Below, piece by piece: positions 34,360-43,507 of a stretch of 63,099 bases of DNA. The position numbers were made by a program, and so were the translations under genes. The DNA is from an uncultured Verrucomicrobiota bacterium (GTDB taxonomy: Bacteria > Verrucomicrobiota > Verrucomicrobiia > Opitutales > Opitutaceae). The notes beneath the pieces were generated by a model that searched no databases, was not told the origin of the DNA, and worked only from the letters and a program-made list of their open reading frames with translations. The stretch lies in assembly GCA_903876795.1 (NCBI GenBank), contig CAIRBK010000042.1, positions 1 to 63,099 on the forward strand. Reading direction: 5' to 3'. Positions within the stretch are counted from its first letter, which is position 1. Every line of letters begins with the position of its first letter.

Positions 34360-35835
34360 GTGCGTCGCGTTCTCCTTGGTTTTTGGCTGGTACTGGCGAT
34401 GTGGGCCGGTGGCGTCCGCGCGCAGCCGCTGCCGGCGGCCGAACCCGCGCGATTGACCTTAAAGCAGGCGATCGTTCAGGCGCTGGATCATAACAAGAGC
34501 ATCAAAGTGGAGGGATTTACCCGGTCCATTGCCCGGGCGGGTATGCTGGAGGCGCGAGGGCGCTTTGAGCCGGCGCTCACTTTTGCACGCACTTACACCG
34601 AAGACCAGGAGGCTGCGCCCGGGAGCTCCTCAGCCTTGCAGCGGGAGAAGACTGACGATTATCGGCTCGCACTCGAAGGTCTGACCCCGTGGGGCATGAC
34701 CTACGAATTCGGCGGCAGCACGCAGCACCAACGCACTGCATTCAACTGGATGGGCGGGGACTATACCACTTTTGGCGGTGTTTCGCTGACCCAACCCCTG
34801 TTGCGTGGATTCGGCTTCGGCTCCAGCCTGTATCGTGTTCGCCTGGCCCGGGCGGATCGCTCGATTTCGGAGTGGGGGTTTCGGCAGACGGTTATGACCA
34901 CGGTGACCCGGGTGGTGATCGGCTACAGCGATCTTTTGTTGGCGCACGAAAATCTGCAAATCGCGCGGCGAACGCGGGATTTGGTCGCGGGGTTGGCGAC
35001 GAGCAATGCGCGACGTTTTAAGGCGGGAAGCCTATCGGAAAGTGATGTTATACAGGCCCGCGCACAGGCGGCGCAGCGCGAAGAGGCGATCCTGGTGGCG
35101 GAGCGCGCGGTGCGCGACGCGGATAATGCGCTGCGACAATTGCTCGGAGAAAGTAGATTCTCGTTAAAAGGCCCCCTTCTCGACATCGAGCCTCCTGAGC
35201 CAAGCGAGCCGATTGTGGCTGCGGAGGAAGAGCTGTCGGCGGCGCTGGCACGCAGACCTGATTATCAGGGCGCTTTATTGGACGCCACGAAACAACGAGC
35301 GACGGTGTCGTATGAGCGCAACCAACTCCTGCCACAGCTCGATCTGGTGGGCAGTTATGGCTATGTCGGCAGGGATCAGGAGTTCTCGACCAGTCGACGC
35401 CAAGTGACGGAACAAGAAAACCGGGCTTATTCGGTAGGGGTGGTGGTGCGCGTGCCTTTGACTTTTGCCGAGGGTCGCGGGCGCGTGCAGGCCGCCCGGT
35501 TTCGTACGAAGCGGGCCGAAATGGATATAGAGCGCCTGGCGCAGGAAATTGCGTTGAGCATCACCCGGGCGGCGGGGCAGATAGATACCACACGCCAGCG
35601 AGTCACGGCCACGGAGATTGCGTATGAACTGGCCAGCCAGGCACTGGCGGGGGAGTTAAAAAAACTGCAGGCGGGCACGACCACCACCTTCGTCGTGCTC
35701 AATCTTCAAACGACCCTGGCGACCATTGAAACCAATCGAGCACGTGCCAAGGCGGACCATCGCCGGGCTATTACTCTCTACGAACAGGAGATCGGCGTGA
35801 CGTTGACCCGGCACAACATTGATCTCGCTCACTAA
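34360..35835 (+). CDS. TolC-family outer membrane channel
   Basis: About 491 residues from the GTG at 34360; an in-frame ATG at 34279 lies inside the ATPase gene. The signal peptide VRRVLLGFWLVLAMWAGGVRAQ is followed by two outer-membrane-efflux repeats with long helical hairpins (about 40-240 and 280-480). The conserved GVSLTQPLLRGFG strand is present. It completes a tripartite exporter with the three preceding genes. Confidence 0.88.
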   Translation: MRRVLLGFWLVLAMWAGGVRAQPLPAAEPARLTLKQAIVQALDHNKSIKVEGFTRSIARAGMLEARGRFEPALTFARTYTEDQEAAPGSSSALQREKTDDYRLALEGLTPWGMTYEFGGSTQHQRTAFNWMGGDYTTFGGVSLTQPLLRGFGFGSSLYRVRLARADRSISEWGFRQTVMTTVTRVVIGYSDLLLAHENLQIARRTRDLVAGLATSNARRFKAGSLSESDVIQARAQAAQREEAILVAERAVRDADNALRQLLGESRFSLKGPLLDIEPPEPSEPIVAAEEELSAALARRPDYQGALLDATKQRATVSYERNQLLPQLDLVGSYGYVGRDQEFSTSRRQVTEQENRAYSVGVVVRVPLTFAEGRGRVQAARFRTKRAEMDIERLAQEIALSITRAAGQIDTTRQRVTATEIAYELASQALAGELKKLQAGTTTTFVVLNLQTTLATIETNRARAKADHRRAITLYEQEIGVTLTRHNIDLAH

Positions 35836-35899
35836 ACCAACTTGTCTCGCGGCGTGGTGATCGACCGGCTATCCACCCTCTCACCGCACGAATCACCGC

Positions 35900-36319
35900 C
35901 TACTTCCGCCCCTCTTCGGCGTCTTGCAGGTCAAAGGTCGTTTGCAGGTCCGCCCGATCCGCCCAGCCGCGTTTCGCCTTGGAGGCCTGGAGTTTCTCCG
36001 AGTTTTCATCGCGCCAGCCACGCTTGGTCATGAAAGCGTTAAAATACTCGCACTCGTCCTCAGCGGGGCGATGCCCGGACAGAACAAAACACGCTTCCAA
36101 CACCGCTAAATCATCAGGTTGATTGCGCACCTGCTCCACTACAGTCTCATAGGGTAGTTTAAGAAAACGGCACATGCGTTTATCCAGCCCGCCGCCTAAA
36201 TTATAACCCTCGGGCAGTTGTGCGTCCGCGTGGAGGCGGATTTTGTCTAACATCCGGGCGAAAAAAACTAATCCGCCGATTTTCTCGTGGCCAGATTTGG
36301 GAAAGCGCTGGGTAGTCAT
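35900..36319 (-). CDS. DUF5069 protein
   Basis: A 139-residue soluble protein with the DUF5069 pattern: KIGGLVFFARMLDKIRLHAD near the N-terminus and LDKRMCRFLKLPYETVV after it. This family is common in Verrucomicrobia and Planctomycetes and has no assigned function. A triple Pho-box-like repeat sits directly upstream, between this gene and the end of phoR, which places it in the phosphate-starvation set by inference. Confidence 0.8.
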   Translation of the reverse strand: MTTQRFPKSGHEKIGGLVFFARMLDKIRLHADAQLPEGYNLGGGLDKRMCRFLKLPYETVVEQVRNQPDDLAVLEACFVLSGHRPAEDECEYFNAFMTKRGWRDENSEKLQASKAKRGWADRADLQTTFDLQDAEEGRK

Positions 36320-36341
36320 CGTTGTTGCCGCACACTAATGC

Positions 36342-36374
36342 AGTGTTGTTAAGGACCGATTAAAACCGCGTGAA
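36342..36374 (-). promoter_or_regulatory. Pho-box-like triple direct repeat before the DUF5069 gene
   Basis: On the minus strand the units are TTCAC-N6, TTAAT-N6, TTAAC-N6 with exact 11-bp spacing. The last unit starts 33 bases before the ATG at 36319. The element lies in the short gap after phoR, so it can only serve the DUF5069 gene. Confidence 0.75.
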
Positions 36375-36388
36375 TCCTTTCGACAGTG

Positions 36389-38200
36389 CTATATGCGTGA
36401 GAACGTAACCGCGAATCGACTGCCCTCGCCAAGACGACTCTTCACCTCGACGCGGGCGTCCAACACTAGCGCCATGTGCTTTACAATACTGAGACCAAGC
36501 CCGGTCCCGCCCTCCGTTCGCGCCCGCGCCCGGTCCACGCGATAAAAGCGCTCAAAGATGCGTTCCAAATGCTCCTCCGCGATTCCCACTCCGGTATCGC
36601 TTACCACCACCGTTATCTCCTCAGCCGCAGACGTGAACTGCACCGTCACTCGGCCACCCTTCATCGTATAACTCAGGGCATTTTTAAGCAGATTATTAAA
36701 AATGAGGCTCAGTGCTTCGTCATTGCCTGATATCCAGAGTTGCACCGGGGAAAGTTCACAAACCAAGGCCACGCCTTTCTGTTTCGCGATTTCACCAAAA
36801 TCCTGCACGCAGGCTTCAACGACCTTCGCCAAGTCCAGTCTTTGGCGTGTCGGCACTTCGACATCTGACTCCAAACGGGAGATGGCCAAAAGATCCTGCA
36901 CCAACTCATAAAGACGCGTGTTTTGATGTCGTATCCGTCCCAGAAACCGACTTCGCGTCTCCGCTGGCATGACGGGGTCGTCAATCATGGTATCCACCAA
37001 AGATCCGATGGCCGTTAACGGCGTCTTGAGTTCGTGCGATGCGTTCGCAGTAAAGGTCCTGCGCGTCTCTTCCAAACGTCGGATCTCGGTCAGATCATGC
37101 AAAACGAGCAGCACACCAAATGGGGCGCCGTCCTCATCGGTCAGGGGAGTTGCATCGATACGCACTACGCGTTTGCCGCTTGCCGCCGTAAATCGAGCCT
37201 CGCGACAAACACGACGAGCGGCCGAAACCGTCTCTTCATAAACAGCGCGCACTTCTGGCCAGACCAATGCCTCAGCCCAGGTTTTACCCGCCACTCCTTC
37301 GGGCAGACCCAGCCACTCCGCCGCCACACGATTTACATAAGCGATTTCCCCGCGAGCACTCACTGCCACCACGCCATCGGCCATGACCGCGAGCAGTGCG
37401 GCCAAACGTTTACGCTCCCGGGACTCCTGGCGTATGCGTCGACGTACTTCTCCCGCCATGCGATTGATCGTATCGGCCACCACACCGATTTCATCAGCCA
37501 CTCGGATCGGAATGCGTTCCTCAAAATTCCCTGCGGCGAGGTGACGACAGCTTTCACCGATTTCCGTCAGCGGCCGCGTAACATAACGGGTATAAAAAAA
37601 CCCCAAACCCAATGCGATTAGCACACTTATGCTAGTTCCTGCAAAAACCCGGTTCCTCAGCTCGACCTCACGCTCGAGAATTTTCGTCAGGGGCGAACCT
37701 ATGCGAACATAGCCTATCACATCGACTTCAAACAAGATAGGGCTTACAAGCAGAAGATAATCGCCCCCTTTTGGACTTAGCGGCCGCCGAGCAAGCCCAT
37801 AGTCCTTGCCCCGAGCGCTTAAATACTCCGGTGTTTCAAAAAGATTACTTAACTCGCTTCCGCCTTCTTCTTCGACCCCTGCCTGCGTGCCGTTGGCAAA
37901 CCAAAGGGAGAGATGCAATCCCGTGTCCTTGGTGATTTCGACCAATTGCTTGGCCAACTGATCTGACCAAAGGTGCGTGGGATTAGCCGCTTCCACCGAA
38001 GCCATCAGGCGGGCGAGATTATATAAATCCGTCTCCGTGTCGCGCAACGCATTCTTGCGCAGCTTGCCCAAAACCAGCGTGCCTATCACCGCCGCCGCAG
38101 TAAGCACCAGAATGGTATAACTTCGAAAGAGTTTCCAAAAAAACGAGCCCCGTAACCGCAGCGGAGCCGTCGTATTTGTAGCTAGGGTCGGAATGCTCAC
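36389..38200 (-). CDS. phoR: PhoR-like sensor histidine kinase
   Basis: A 603-residue membrane sensor kinase. Order: TM1 (about 25-45), a periplasmic sensor of about 140 residues, TM2 (about 190-210), a HAMP domain, a PAS domain (MADGVVAVSARGEIAYVNRVAAEWLG as its core), HisKA with the phospho-His in ASHELKTPLTAI, and the ATPase domain with NNLLKNALSYT, DTGVGI and GTGLGLSIVKH. A GTG start overlaps the phoB stop (GTGA). It would sense phosphate limitation through the Pst/PhoU system, which is not in this window, and phosphorylate PhoB. Confidence 0.88.
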   Translation of the reverse strand: MSIPTLATNTTAPLRLRGSFFWKLFRSYTILVLTAAAVIGTLVLGKLRKNALRDTETDLYNLARLMASVEAANPTHLWSDQLAKQLVEITKDTGLHLSLWFANGTQAGVEEEGGSELSNLFETPEYLSARGKDYGLARRPLSPKGGDYLLLVSPILFEVDVIGYVRIGSPLTKILEREVELRNRVFAGTSISVLIALGLGFFYTRYVTRPLTEIGESCRHLAAGNFEERIPIRVADEIGVVADTINRMAGEVRRRIRQESRERKRLAALLAVMADGVVAVSARGEIAYVNRVAAEWLGLPEGVAGKTWAEALVWPEVRAVYEETVSAARRVCREARFTAASGKRVVRIDATPLTDEDGAPFGVLLVLHDLTEIRRLEETRRTFTANASHELKTPLTAIGSLVDTMIDDPVMPAETRSRFLGRIRHQNTRLYELVQDLLAISRLESDVEVPTRQRLDLAKVVEACVQDFGEIAKQKGVALVCELSPVQLWISGNDEALSLIFNNLLKNALSYTMKGGRVTVQFTSAAEEITVVVSDTGVGIAEEHLERIFERFYRVDRARARTEGGTGLGLSIVKHMALVLDARVEVKSRLGEGSRFAVTFSRI

Positions 38201-38892
38201 GATTTCATCTGAAAGCGATAGCCCACCCCGCGAATCGTTTCGATGAGATCACGTCCGGCACCCAACTTGCGACGTATGGCCCGCACATGTACGTCGATAT
38301 TGCGATCCACCACCACCGCGTGATCGCCTATTATATGATTCAACAACAGATCGCGGGAATAAACACGGCCCGGATTTAAGGCCAGAAATCGCAGGAGCCG
38401 GAATTCGGTTGCGGTTAATACCACCAGAGCTCCCGCCAAAGTGACCTCATGGCGCAGGGAATCGATGATCAGATCATCAATTCGCACCAGATTGCTCGAC
38501 ACTTCGTCGCGTAGTTTTCCTCGACGCAGCACCGCTTTTACCCGAGCGATCAGTTCTCCATTACGAAAGGGCTTGGTCACATAGTCGTCCGCCCCAAAAC
38601 CCAAGCCGACCAAAACATCCGTTTCATCGCTTTTGGCCGTGACCATGATAACGCAAACACCCTTAAGCATCGGATCACTTTGCACGCGTCGACAGACCTC
38701 CAGGCCATCCATGCCCGGCAGCATCAAATCCAACAAAATCATATCGGGCGTATATTCACGAATCAGCTCCAGCCCGCGCATGCCATCGGCAGCCGACCAC
38801 ACCCGATATCCTTCATGTTTAAGACTATATTCAATTGCCTCGCGAATATCGGGCTCGTCTTCGACGATTACAATTTTGGGAGAGGTCGCCAT
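38197..38892 (-). CDS. phoB: PhoB-like response regulator
   Basis: About 231 residues from the ATG at 38892; the in-frame start at 39048 adds a leader without receiver character. The receiver has the acidic pair VEDEPD, the phospho-acceptor in LLDLMLPGMDG and the Lys in YVTKPF. The winged-helix DNA-binding domain has LTATEFRLLRFL and RNIDVHVRAIRRKLG. It is co-translated with phoR and is the obvious candidate to bind the 11-bp repeats in this window. Confidence 0.9.
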   Translation of the reverse strand: MATSPKIVIVEDEPDIREAIEYSLKHEGYRVWSAADGMRGLELIREYTPDMILLDLMLPGMDGLEVCRRVQSDPMLKGVCVIMVTAKSDETDVLVGLGFGADDYVTKPFRNGELIARVKAVLRRGKLRDEVSSNLVRIDDLIIDSLRHEVTLAGALVVLTATEFRLLRFLALNPGRVYSRDLLLNHIIGDHAVVVDRNIDVHVRAIRRKLGAGRDLIETIRGVGYRFQMKS

Positions 38893-39249
38893 AAATGGTC
38901 GGGAATAGTCGGCCAGGGTGGGTGCCCGCAAGTTCCCCAGGTTACTTTTATGTGATACTCCCGAAACTTTCCCAGAACTGTCAAACGCTTCGATGGCGTA
39001 ACAGACATTACTTCGGTGCCACGTTTGCATGGCCGCGTGGTGCGGCAAACCCAGCGGCCAGAATGCCCATGTCTCGACGACGAGAATATCTGTTGCAACG
39101 CGGGCCCCGGCTTCATGCCGCCCGCTTTCAACGGAACACTACGATGCCTTCTGATATTCGAGAAAGCGTCGTGGCCGCGGGTAAAATTCACACGAACGCT
39201 ATAAAAAATTTATGAGAACGTGACTTAACGAAGGCATTTTAACGGTGAA
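38893..39249. other. Intergenic region between the two PhoB-like genes
   Basis: This 357-base stretch separates the divergent phoB and orphan regulator genes. I see no gene in it. A sequence CTTAACGAAGG followed by CATTTTAACGG at about 39224-39245 recalls the Pho repeat but the spacing and second core are poor, so it is not listed as a site. Confidence 0.5.
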
Positions 39250-39951
39250 GTGACAAAACGCACAAAAATACTGGTGATTGAGGACGAACCTGACCTGCGA
39301 GATCTGCTCGTTTATCACTTAACCCGCGAAGGATTCGCCACCTTGGCCACCGGCGATGGCTACGAAGCGCTCAAGATCGCCCGGACCGAACACCCCGATC
39401 TCCTGTTGCTGGATGTGATGATAGACGGCCTGGACGGCCTAAATGTCTGCCAGCAACTCAAGGAAGATATCTTGGGTTCCGGCCTTAACATCATCATCGT
39501 TTCGGGTTTGGGCTCAGAAGCCGACATCACGCTTGGACTCGAAAAAGGTGCGGACGATTACATCCGCAAGCCCTTCAAAACCAAGGAAGTCATCGCCCGT
39601 GTTCGGACGGTGCTGCGTCGCGCCCGCCCCCTGAAACGCGATCCGGGCGACGAGGTGCTGGTGTCCCCGCCGCTCAGCCTGGACCCCGCCAGTCACGAAG
39701 TTCGCCTTTCGGGTGCCTCGCTCACCTTGACCGCATCGGAATACCGCCTGCTGCGCTATTTTCTTAGCCACCCCAACCGGGTGTTTACCCGGAACCAGCT
39801 GCTCGACCAATTGCACGAGCACAAACCCGACGTGATCGGCAGAAACATCGATGTTCATATTCGATCACTGCGCATGAAACTGGGTGTTCACGCTGGCATG
39901 ATCGATACCGTCAGAGGTGTCGGATACCGATTCATAGGCAAAAAATCCTGA
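39250..39951 (+). CDS. Second PhoB-like response regulator (orphan)
   Basis: A 233-residue OmpR/PhoB-type regulator with a GTG start. Receiver motifs are IEDEPD, LLLDVMIDGLDG (phospho-Asp, without the usual Pro after the Met) and YIRKPF; the Thr switch position is Ser (IIVSGLGSE). The DNA-binding part has LTASEYRLLRYFL and RNIDVHIRSLRMKLG. No kinase gene is adjacent. It is divergent from phoB and followed by the TonB-dependent receptor, so it may tune phosphate genes or that receptor. Confidence 0.86.
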   Translation: MTKRTKILVIEDEPDLRDLLVYHLTREGFATLATGDGYEALKIARTEHPDLLLLDVMIDGLDGLNVCQQLKEDILGSGLNIIIVSGLGSEADITLGLEKGADDYIRKPFKTKEVIARVRTVLRRARPLKRDPGDEVLVSPPLSLDPASHEVRLSGASLTLTASEYRLLRYFLSHPNRVFTRNQLLDQLHEHKPDVIGRNIDVHIRSLRMKLGVHAGMIDTVRGVGYRFIGKKS

Positions 39952-40028
39952 GGTTTTCCGTCACCGTAATTTAACGGAACTCAAATTACCTCTGTGGGAT
40001 TTCGCATCTCGACCAGACTCGGAAAACT

Positions 40029-40061
40029 TTCACGGGGTCTTCATTTGGCCTTAACATGACT
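40029..40061 (+). promoter_or_regulatory. Pho-box-like triple direct repeat before the TonB-dependent receptor
   Basis: Units TTCAC-N6, TTCAT-N6, TTAAC-N6 begin at 40029, 40040 and 40051. The last unit begins 82 bases before the receptor ATG, the longest leader among the sites found. Confidence 0.75.
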
Positions 40062-40132
40062 GCAGCACTTTGCGCCCCGTCTGGGGACGCCCTCGCCCCC
40101 AGGTACAAACTACATACAACCATATCACCTCC

Positions 40133-43100
40133 ATGAATCCATTTTCTGGTTTCTTGTCAGGCACCGGCAGGTCAGCCCTGCTTACCGCGGCGATTGTCAG
40201 TTCCGCGTTCGGCCAAAGCGCCACCGGCCTTATTGAAGGTCGTGTCCAGGATAGCGTTTCAGGCAAAAATCTCCAAGGTGCGATCATACGCGTCGTCGGC
40301 CAGGACAACCTGCGCGCGGAAACCGCGCGCGACGGCCTCTTTACCCTGCGCAACGTTCCCGTAGGAACCTACGAAGTCGAAGTTGCGTACTTCGGTTATG
40401 CCCCGCGGAAAGTCTCGACCAAGGTCGAAGGCAACGGCAAACCCGCCCGCGTTGACGTGGATATGGGCGTGGCGCCCGACGTCGTCACGATGGAGACCAT
40501 CACGGTCGAGGCCGAAGCCACCGGCCAGGCGCGCGCCACCAACCAACAGCGCGTCGCCCAAGCCATGATGAACGTCACTTCCGAAGAGATGCTCGGAACC
40601 ATGACCGACAACAACATCGCCACCGCCCTCCAGCGCCTGCCTGGTCTCTCCGCCAATGCGGACACCTTCTCCGAGATTCCCCGTTTTGTGAACATCCGCG
40701 GCTTCAACGCCGACCTTAACTCCGTCCAGCTTAACGGTTCCCGCCTGCCCACCTCGGGCAGCGGCCGCGGAGCCACCCCGGGCGCCGGCGACACCGCCCG
40801 CGCCTTCGCCCTCGATGATATTCCCGGCAACGCCGTCACTTCGGTTGAAGTTATCAAGGCGCCTACGCCCGACAAAGACGGCGACACCGTCGGTGGTATC
40901 GTCAACTTGGTGACCAAATCCGCCTTTGACCGTACCGGTCGCAGCATCGAGTTCCAGAGCGGCTTTGATTACATCGAGCTGCGCGAAAAACTCGTCCCCA
41001 ACTTCTCCGTGGGTTACAGCGACCTGTTCCGCGACAAGACCGTCGGTATTCGCTTCGATTTCAGCTACGCCAAGGGCGACGAAGGCTTCGACAACATCGA
41101 CTACGACAGCCGCCCCTCGCCCGCCGGTCTGCCATCCAACTCATACCTCAACCTGCCTTCCGGGAAACTGGTCCAGTTCCACGAGGACACCGAGTACAAC
41201 AACTACTTCATCGAGCGCGACCGCTACGGTCTCTCTGCCTCGCTCGACGTAAAAGTGAGCGACACCACTTCGCTTTACTTCAAGCCCGTCGTCACGAAGG
41301 AAGACCGCGTGGAGGACGATATCCGTTTCCACAAAATCATGGATAACCGCCACAGCCGCGATCTTACGAGCGCCGAACGCACCAACTCTGGCGCGGCGTT
41401 CACGGGAGCCTCGATTTTCAACGGCAGCAACCTGACTGCGGCTACTTTTACCGTTCCAAATATCGGCCGCGCAGTGCGCACAGGCACGGATAGCGCCCAG
41501 TACCGCACCCTCACCTCGCTGAGCGAGACCAATGCCACCACCTCGACTCTGCCCAACGGCCAAGGTCGCGGTCGCGCAGGTTACTTCCAGGCCGTCAACG
41601 AACGGGATATTCAGTTCTACTCGCTGGATCTTGGCGGCAAGACCACCATCAACGAATCCAACCTCACCTACGGCTTCTTTAATTCCAAGGCCAAGAAAGA
41701 CGAGGACACCCAACAAGCCAGATTCTACCGCAACGGTATTCAGTGGCAGTATGACCGTACGGATGAGAAGCGCCCTCAATACAATCCTGTGGCCGGCTCT
41801 CCTGATCCCTACGCGTTGCCAGCCAATCAACTCTCCACCACTCCTGATAGATTTACCCAGATCAATTCGAGTACCTCTGAAAACACGGGTAACGGTGTTA
41901 TCACAGCCATTCAGCGCGAGACCGAGGAATCCGTCAACCAGGGCCAACTTGACTTCGAGACTCCATTCCCGGACAGCACGGGAATCTTGGGCAAGTTTAA
42001 GACCGGCCTGAAGTACCGCACGATGGAGCGTACGTTCGATCAAAATCAGCAGTTCTACAACTTGGCCACGCCCGCAGCTTACAATAGCTTCAACTTCGCG
42101 TCGTACCTCAAAGAGAATGACAACACGGTAGCCGGGTTTGACATGCCCTACTACCCGGATGCAAAACGCCTGGTCGCCGCTGGTCGCGCCGGTCTGGATG
42201 GCCTGACTCAGCACACGGGGAACAGCCAGCGAGCTTCCTCGCTGAATGCCGATTATGAAGCCTCGGAAGATACGCTGGCCGGCTATATGATGGGAACCTT
42301 CGATCTTGGCTCGAAACTTCAGCTGACCACTGGTTTCCGCGCAGAGCACAACTGGTTTGAATCGGAAGTTCCGGTCTTGGACTCAAACAACTATCCGTTG
42401 CTGAACCGTGCGCCCGCCTTCTCCACCAGCGAGAATGACTACACGGTGTTACTGCCCGGACTCCACCTGCGTTACGAAGCCCGTCGCAACCTCGTCTTCC
42501 GCAGTGCCTACACCGAGACCTACGGACGTCCGTCCTTTACCGAGTTGATCGGCACGGCGGTGCTTAACGAAGCCGACAACACACTGACCATCGGCAACCC
42601 GGAGCTGGAGCCCTACACGTCCAAAAACTACGACTTCTCCGTCGAGTACTTCGGAGATTCCACCTACGTCCAGCTCGCGTTGTTCTACAAAGACGTCAGC
42701 AACTTTGTGAACGAGACCACCCGTACCCTCGACGGCCCCACGACCTTCAACGGCGTCACCCTTGCAGATGCCACCACCTACACTGTCACCACCTTCTCCA
42801 ACGAGGACAAGGCCACCAACCAGGGCGTGGAGCTCGCCAGCCGTTACAAGTTCATCCACATCCCAGAACCGTTCGATGGCTTGTATCTGGACGGCTCCGT
42901 GACCTACACCGATTCCTACGCCCGCTACGCGGATCGTCCCGGCGAGAAATTGCCGACCTACGGCGCGTCGGAGTGGCTCTACAATGTCGGTCTGGGTTAT
43001 GAGAAGGGCCGCATCGCCGCTCAACTGTCCTATCGCTATCGCAGCCCCTACCTCGAGGGACTCGACAGCATCGACCGTCAGAATCGTGACTCGGGATCGG

Positions 43101-43315
43101 GTCCCGACGCGCGAGATGATTGGTGGGGCGAGACGAAGTACTGGAACTGGGAGTCCAGCTACAAAGTCACCAAAAACTTCAAGGTGTACCTGAACATCAC
43201 CAATCTGTTCGAGTTCACCAACGTGGGTTACCAGAGCCCCCAGGAAAACAACTACCCCGAGGACAGCTACTGGCACCAGCGCCGCTGGAGCTTCGGCGTG
43301 AAGGGCACGTTCTAA
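40133..43315 (+). CDS. TonB-dependent outer membrane receptor
   Basis: About 1060 residues from the ATG at 40133; an in-frame start at 40070 lacks a signal. A signal peptide ends near SAFGQS, followed by a carboxypeptidase-regulatory-like beta-sandwich (about 25-115), a plug domain with NNIATALQRLPGLS and FVNIRGFNADLNSVQLNG, and a 22-strand-type barrel ending in RRWSFGVKGTF. This resembles the TonB-Xanth-Caul receptor group. A Pho-box-like element upstream suggests that it imports a phosphorus-containing compound. It is followed by a strong terminator. Confidence 0.92.
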   Translation: MNPFSGFLSGTGRSALLTAAIVSSAFGQSATGLIEGRVQDSVSGKNLQGAIIRVVGQDNLRAETARDGLFTLRNVPVGTYEVEVAYFGYAPRKVSTKVEGNGKPARVDVDMGVAPDVVTMETITVEAEATGQARATNQQRVAQAMMNVTSEEMLGTMTDNNIATALQRLPGLSANADTFSEIPRFVNIRGFNADLNSVQLNGSRLPTSGSGRGATPGAGDTARAFALDDIPGNAVTSVEVIKAPTPDKDGDTVGGIVNLVTKSAFDRTGRSIEFQSGFDYIELREKLVPNFSVGYSDLFRDKTVGIRFDFSYAKGDEGFDNIDYDSRPSPAGLPSNSYLNLPSGKLVQFHEDTEYNNYFIERDRYGLSASLDVKVSDTTSLYFKPVVTKEDRVEDDIRFHKIMDNRHSRDLTSAERTNSGAAFTGASIFNGSNLTAATFTVPNIGRAVRTGTDSAQYRTLTSLSETNATTSTLPNGQGRGRAGYFQAVNERDIQFYSLDLGGKTTINESNLTYGFFNSKAKKDEDTQQARFYRNGIQWQYDRTDEKRPQYNPVAGSPDPYALPANQLSTTPDRFTQINSSTSENTGNGVITAIQRETEESVNQGQLDFETPFPDSTGILGKFKTGLKYRTMERTFDQNQQFYNLATPAAYNSFNFASYLKENDNTVAGFDMPYYPDAKRLVAAGRAGLDGLTQHTGNSQRASSLNADYEASEDTLAGYMMGTFDLGSKLQLTTGFRAEHNWFESEVPVLDSNNYPLLNRAPAFSTSENDYTVLLPGLHLRYEARRNLVFRSAYTETYGRPSFTELIGTAVLNEADNTLTIGNPELEPYTSKNYDFSVEYFGDSTYVQLALFYKDVSNFVNETTRTLDGPTTFNGVTLADATTYTVTTFSNEDKATNQGVELASRYKFIHIPEPFDGLYLDGSVTYTDSYARYADRPGEKLPTYGASEWLYNVGLGYEKGRIAAQLSYRYRSPYLEGLDSIDRQNRDSGSGPDARDDWWGETKYWNWESSYKVTKNFKVYLNITNLFEFTNVGYQSPQENNYPEDSYWHQRRWSFGVKGTF

Positions 43316-43371
43316 GCGCAGCCCTCTGCTTCATTGGCTGACCGGTCTTAACCGGCATCCTTGCAAACTCA

Positions 43372-43400
43372 GGCCGGTCCCTCGGGGGACCGGCCTTTTT
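43372..43400 (+). terminator. Intrinsic terminator after the TonB-dependent receptor
   Basis: A nine-base-pair stem GGCCGGTCC / GGACCGGCC with a six-base loop is followed directly by TTTTT. It separates the receptor from the second phnCDE operon. Confidence 0.9.
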
Positions 43401-43444
43401 ATCGCCTCGAATCAACAGTGTCTCCGGGACGTCGTTGCCCAATC

Positions 43445-43477
43445 TTCACCGGGTCTTTCTCCGCACTTAACGAGGCG
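43445..43477 (+). promoter_or_regulatory. Pho-box-like triple direct repeat before the second phnCDE
   Basis: Units TTCAC-N6, TTTCT-N6, TTAAC-N6 begin at 43445, 43456 and 43467. The outer two match the consensus of the other sites exactly. The ATG of phnC2 is 41 bases after the start of the last unit. Confidence 0.72.
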
Positions 43478-43507
43478 TCGCGATGTTGGTTACCGCCGCC
43501 CTCTTGA

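Noticed and set aside
41141-42349. 402-codon open frame on the minus strand
   Set aside because: Shadow of the TonB-dependent receptor; valine-rich low-complexity translation without motifs.
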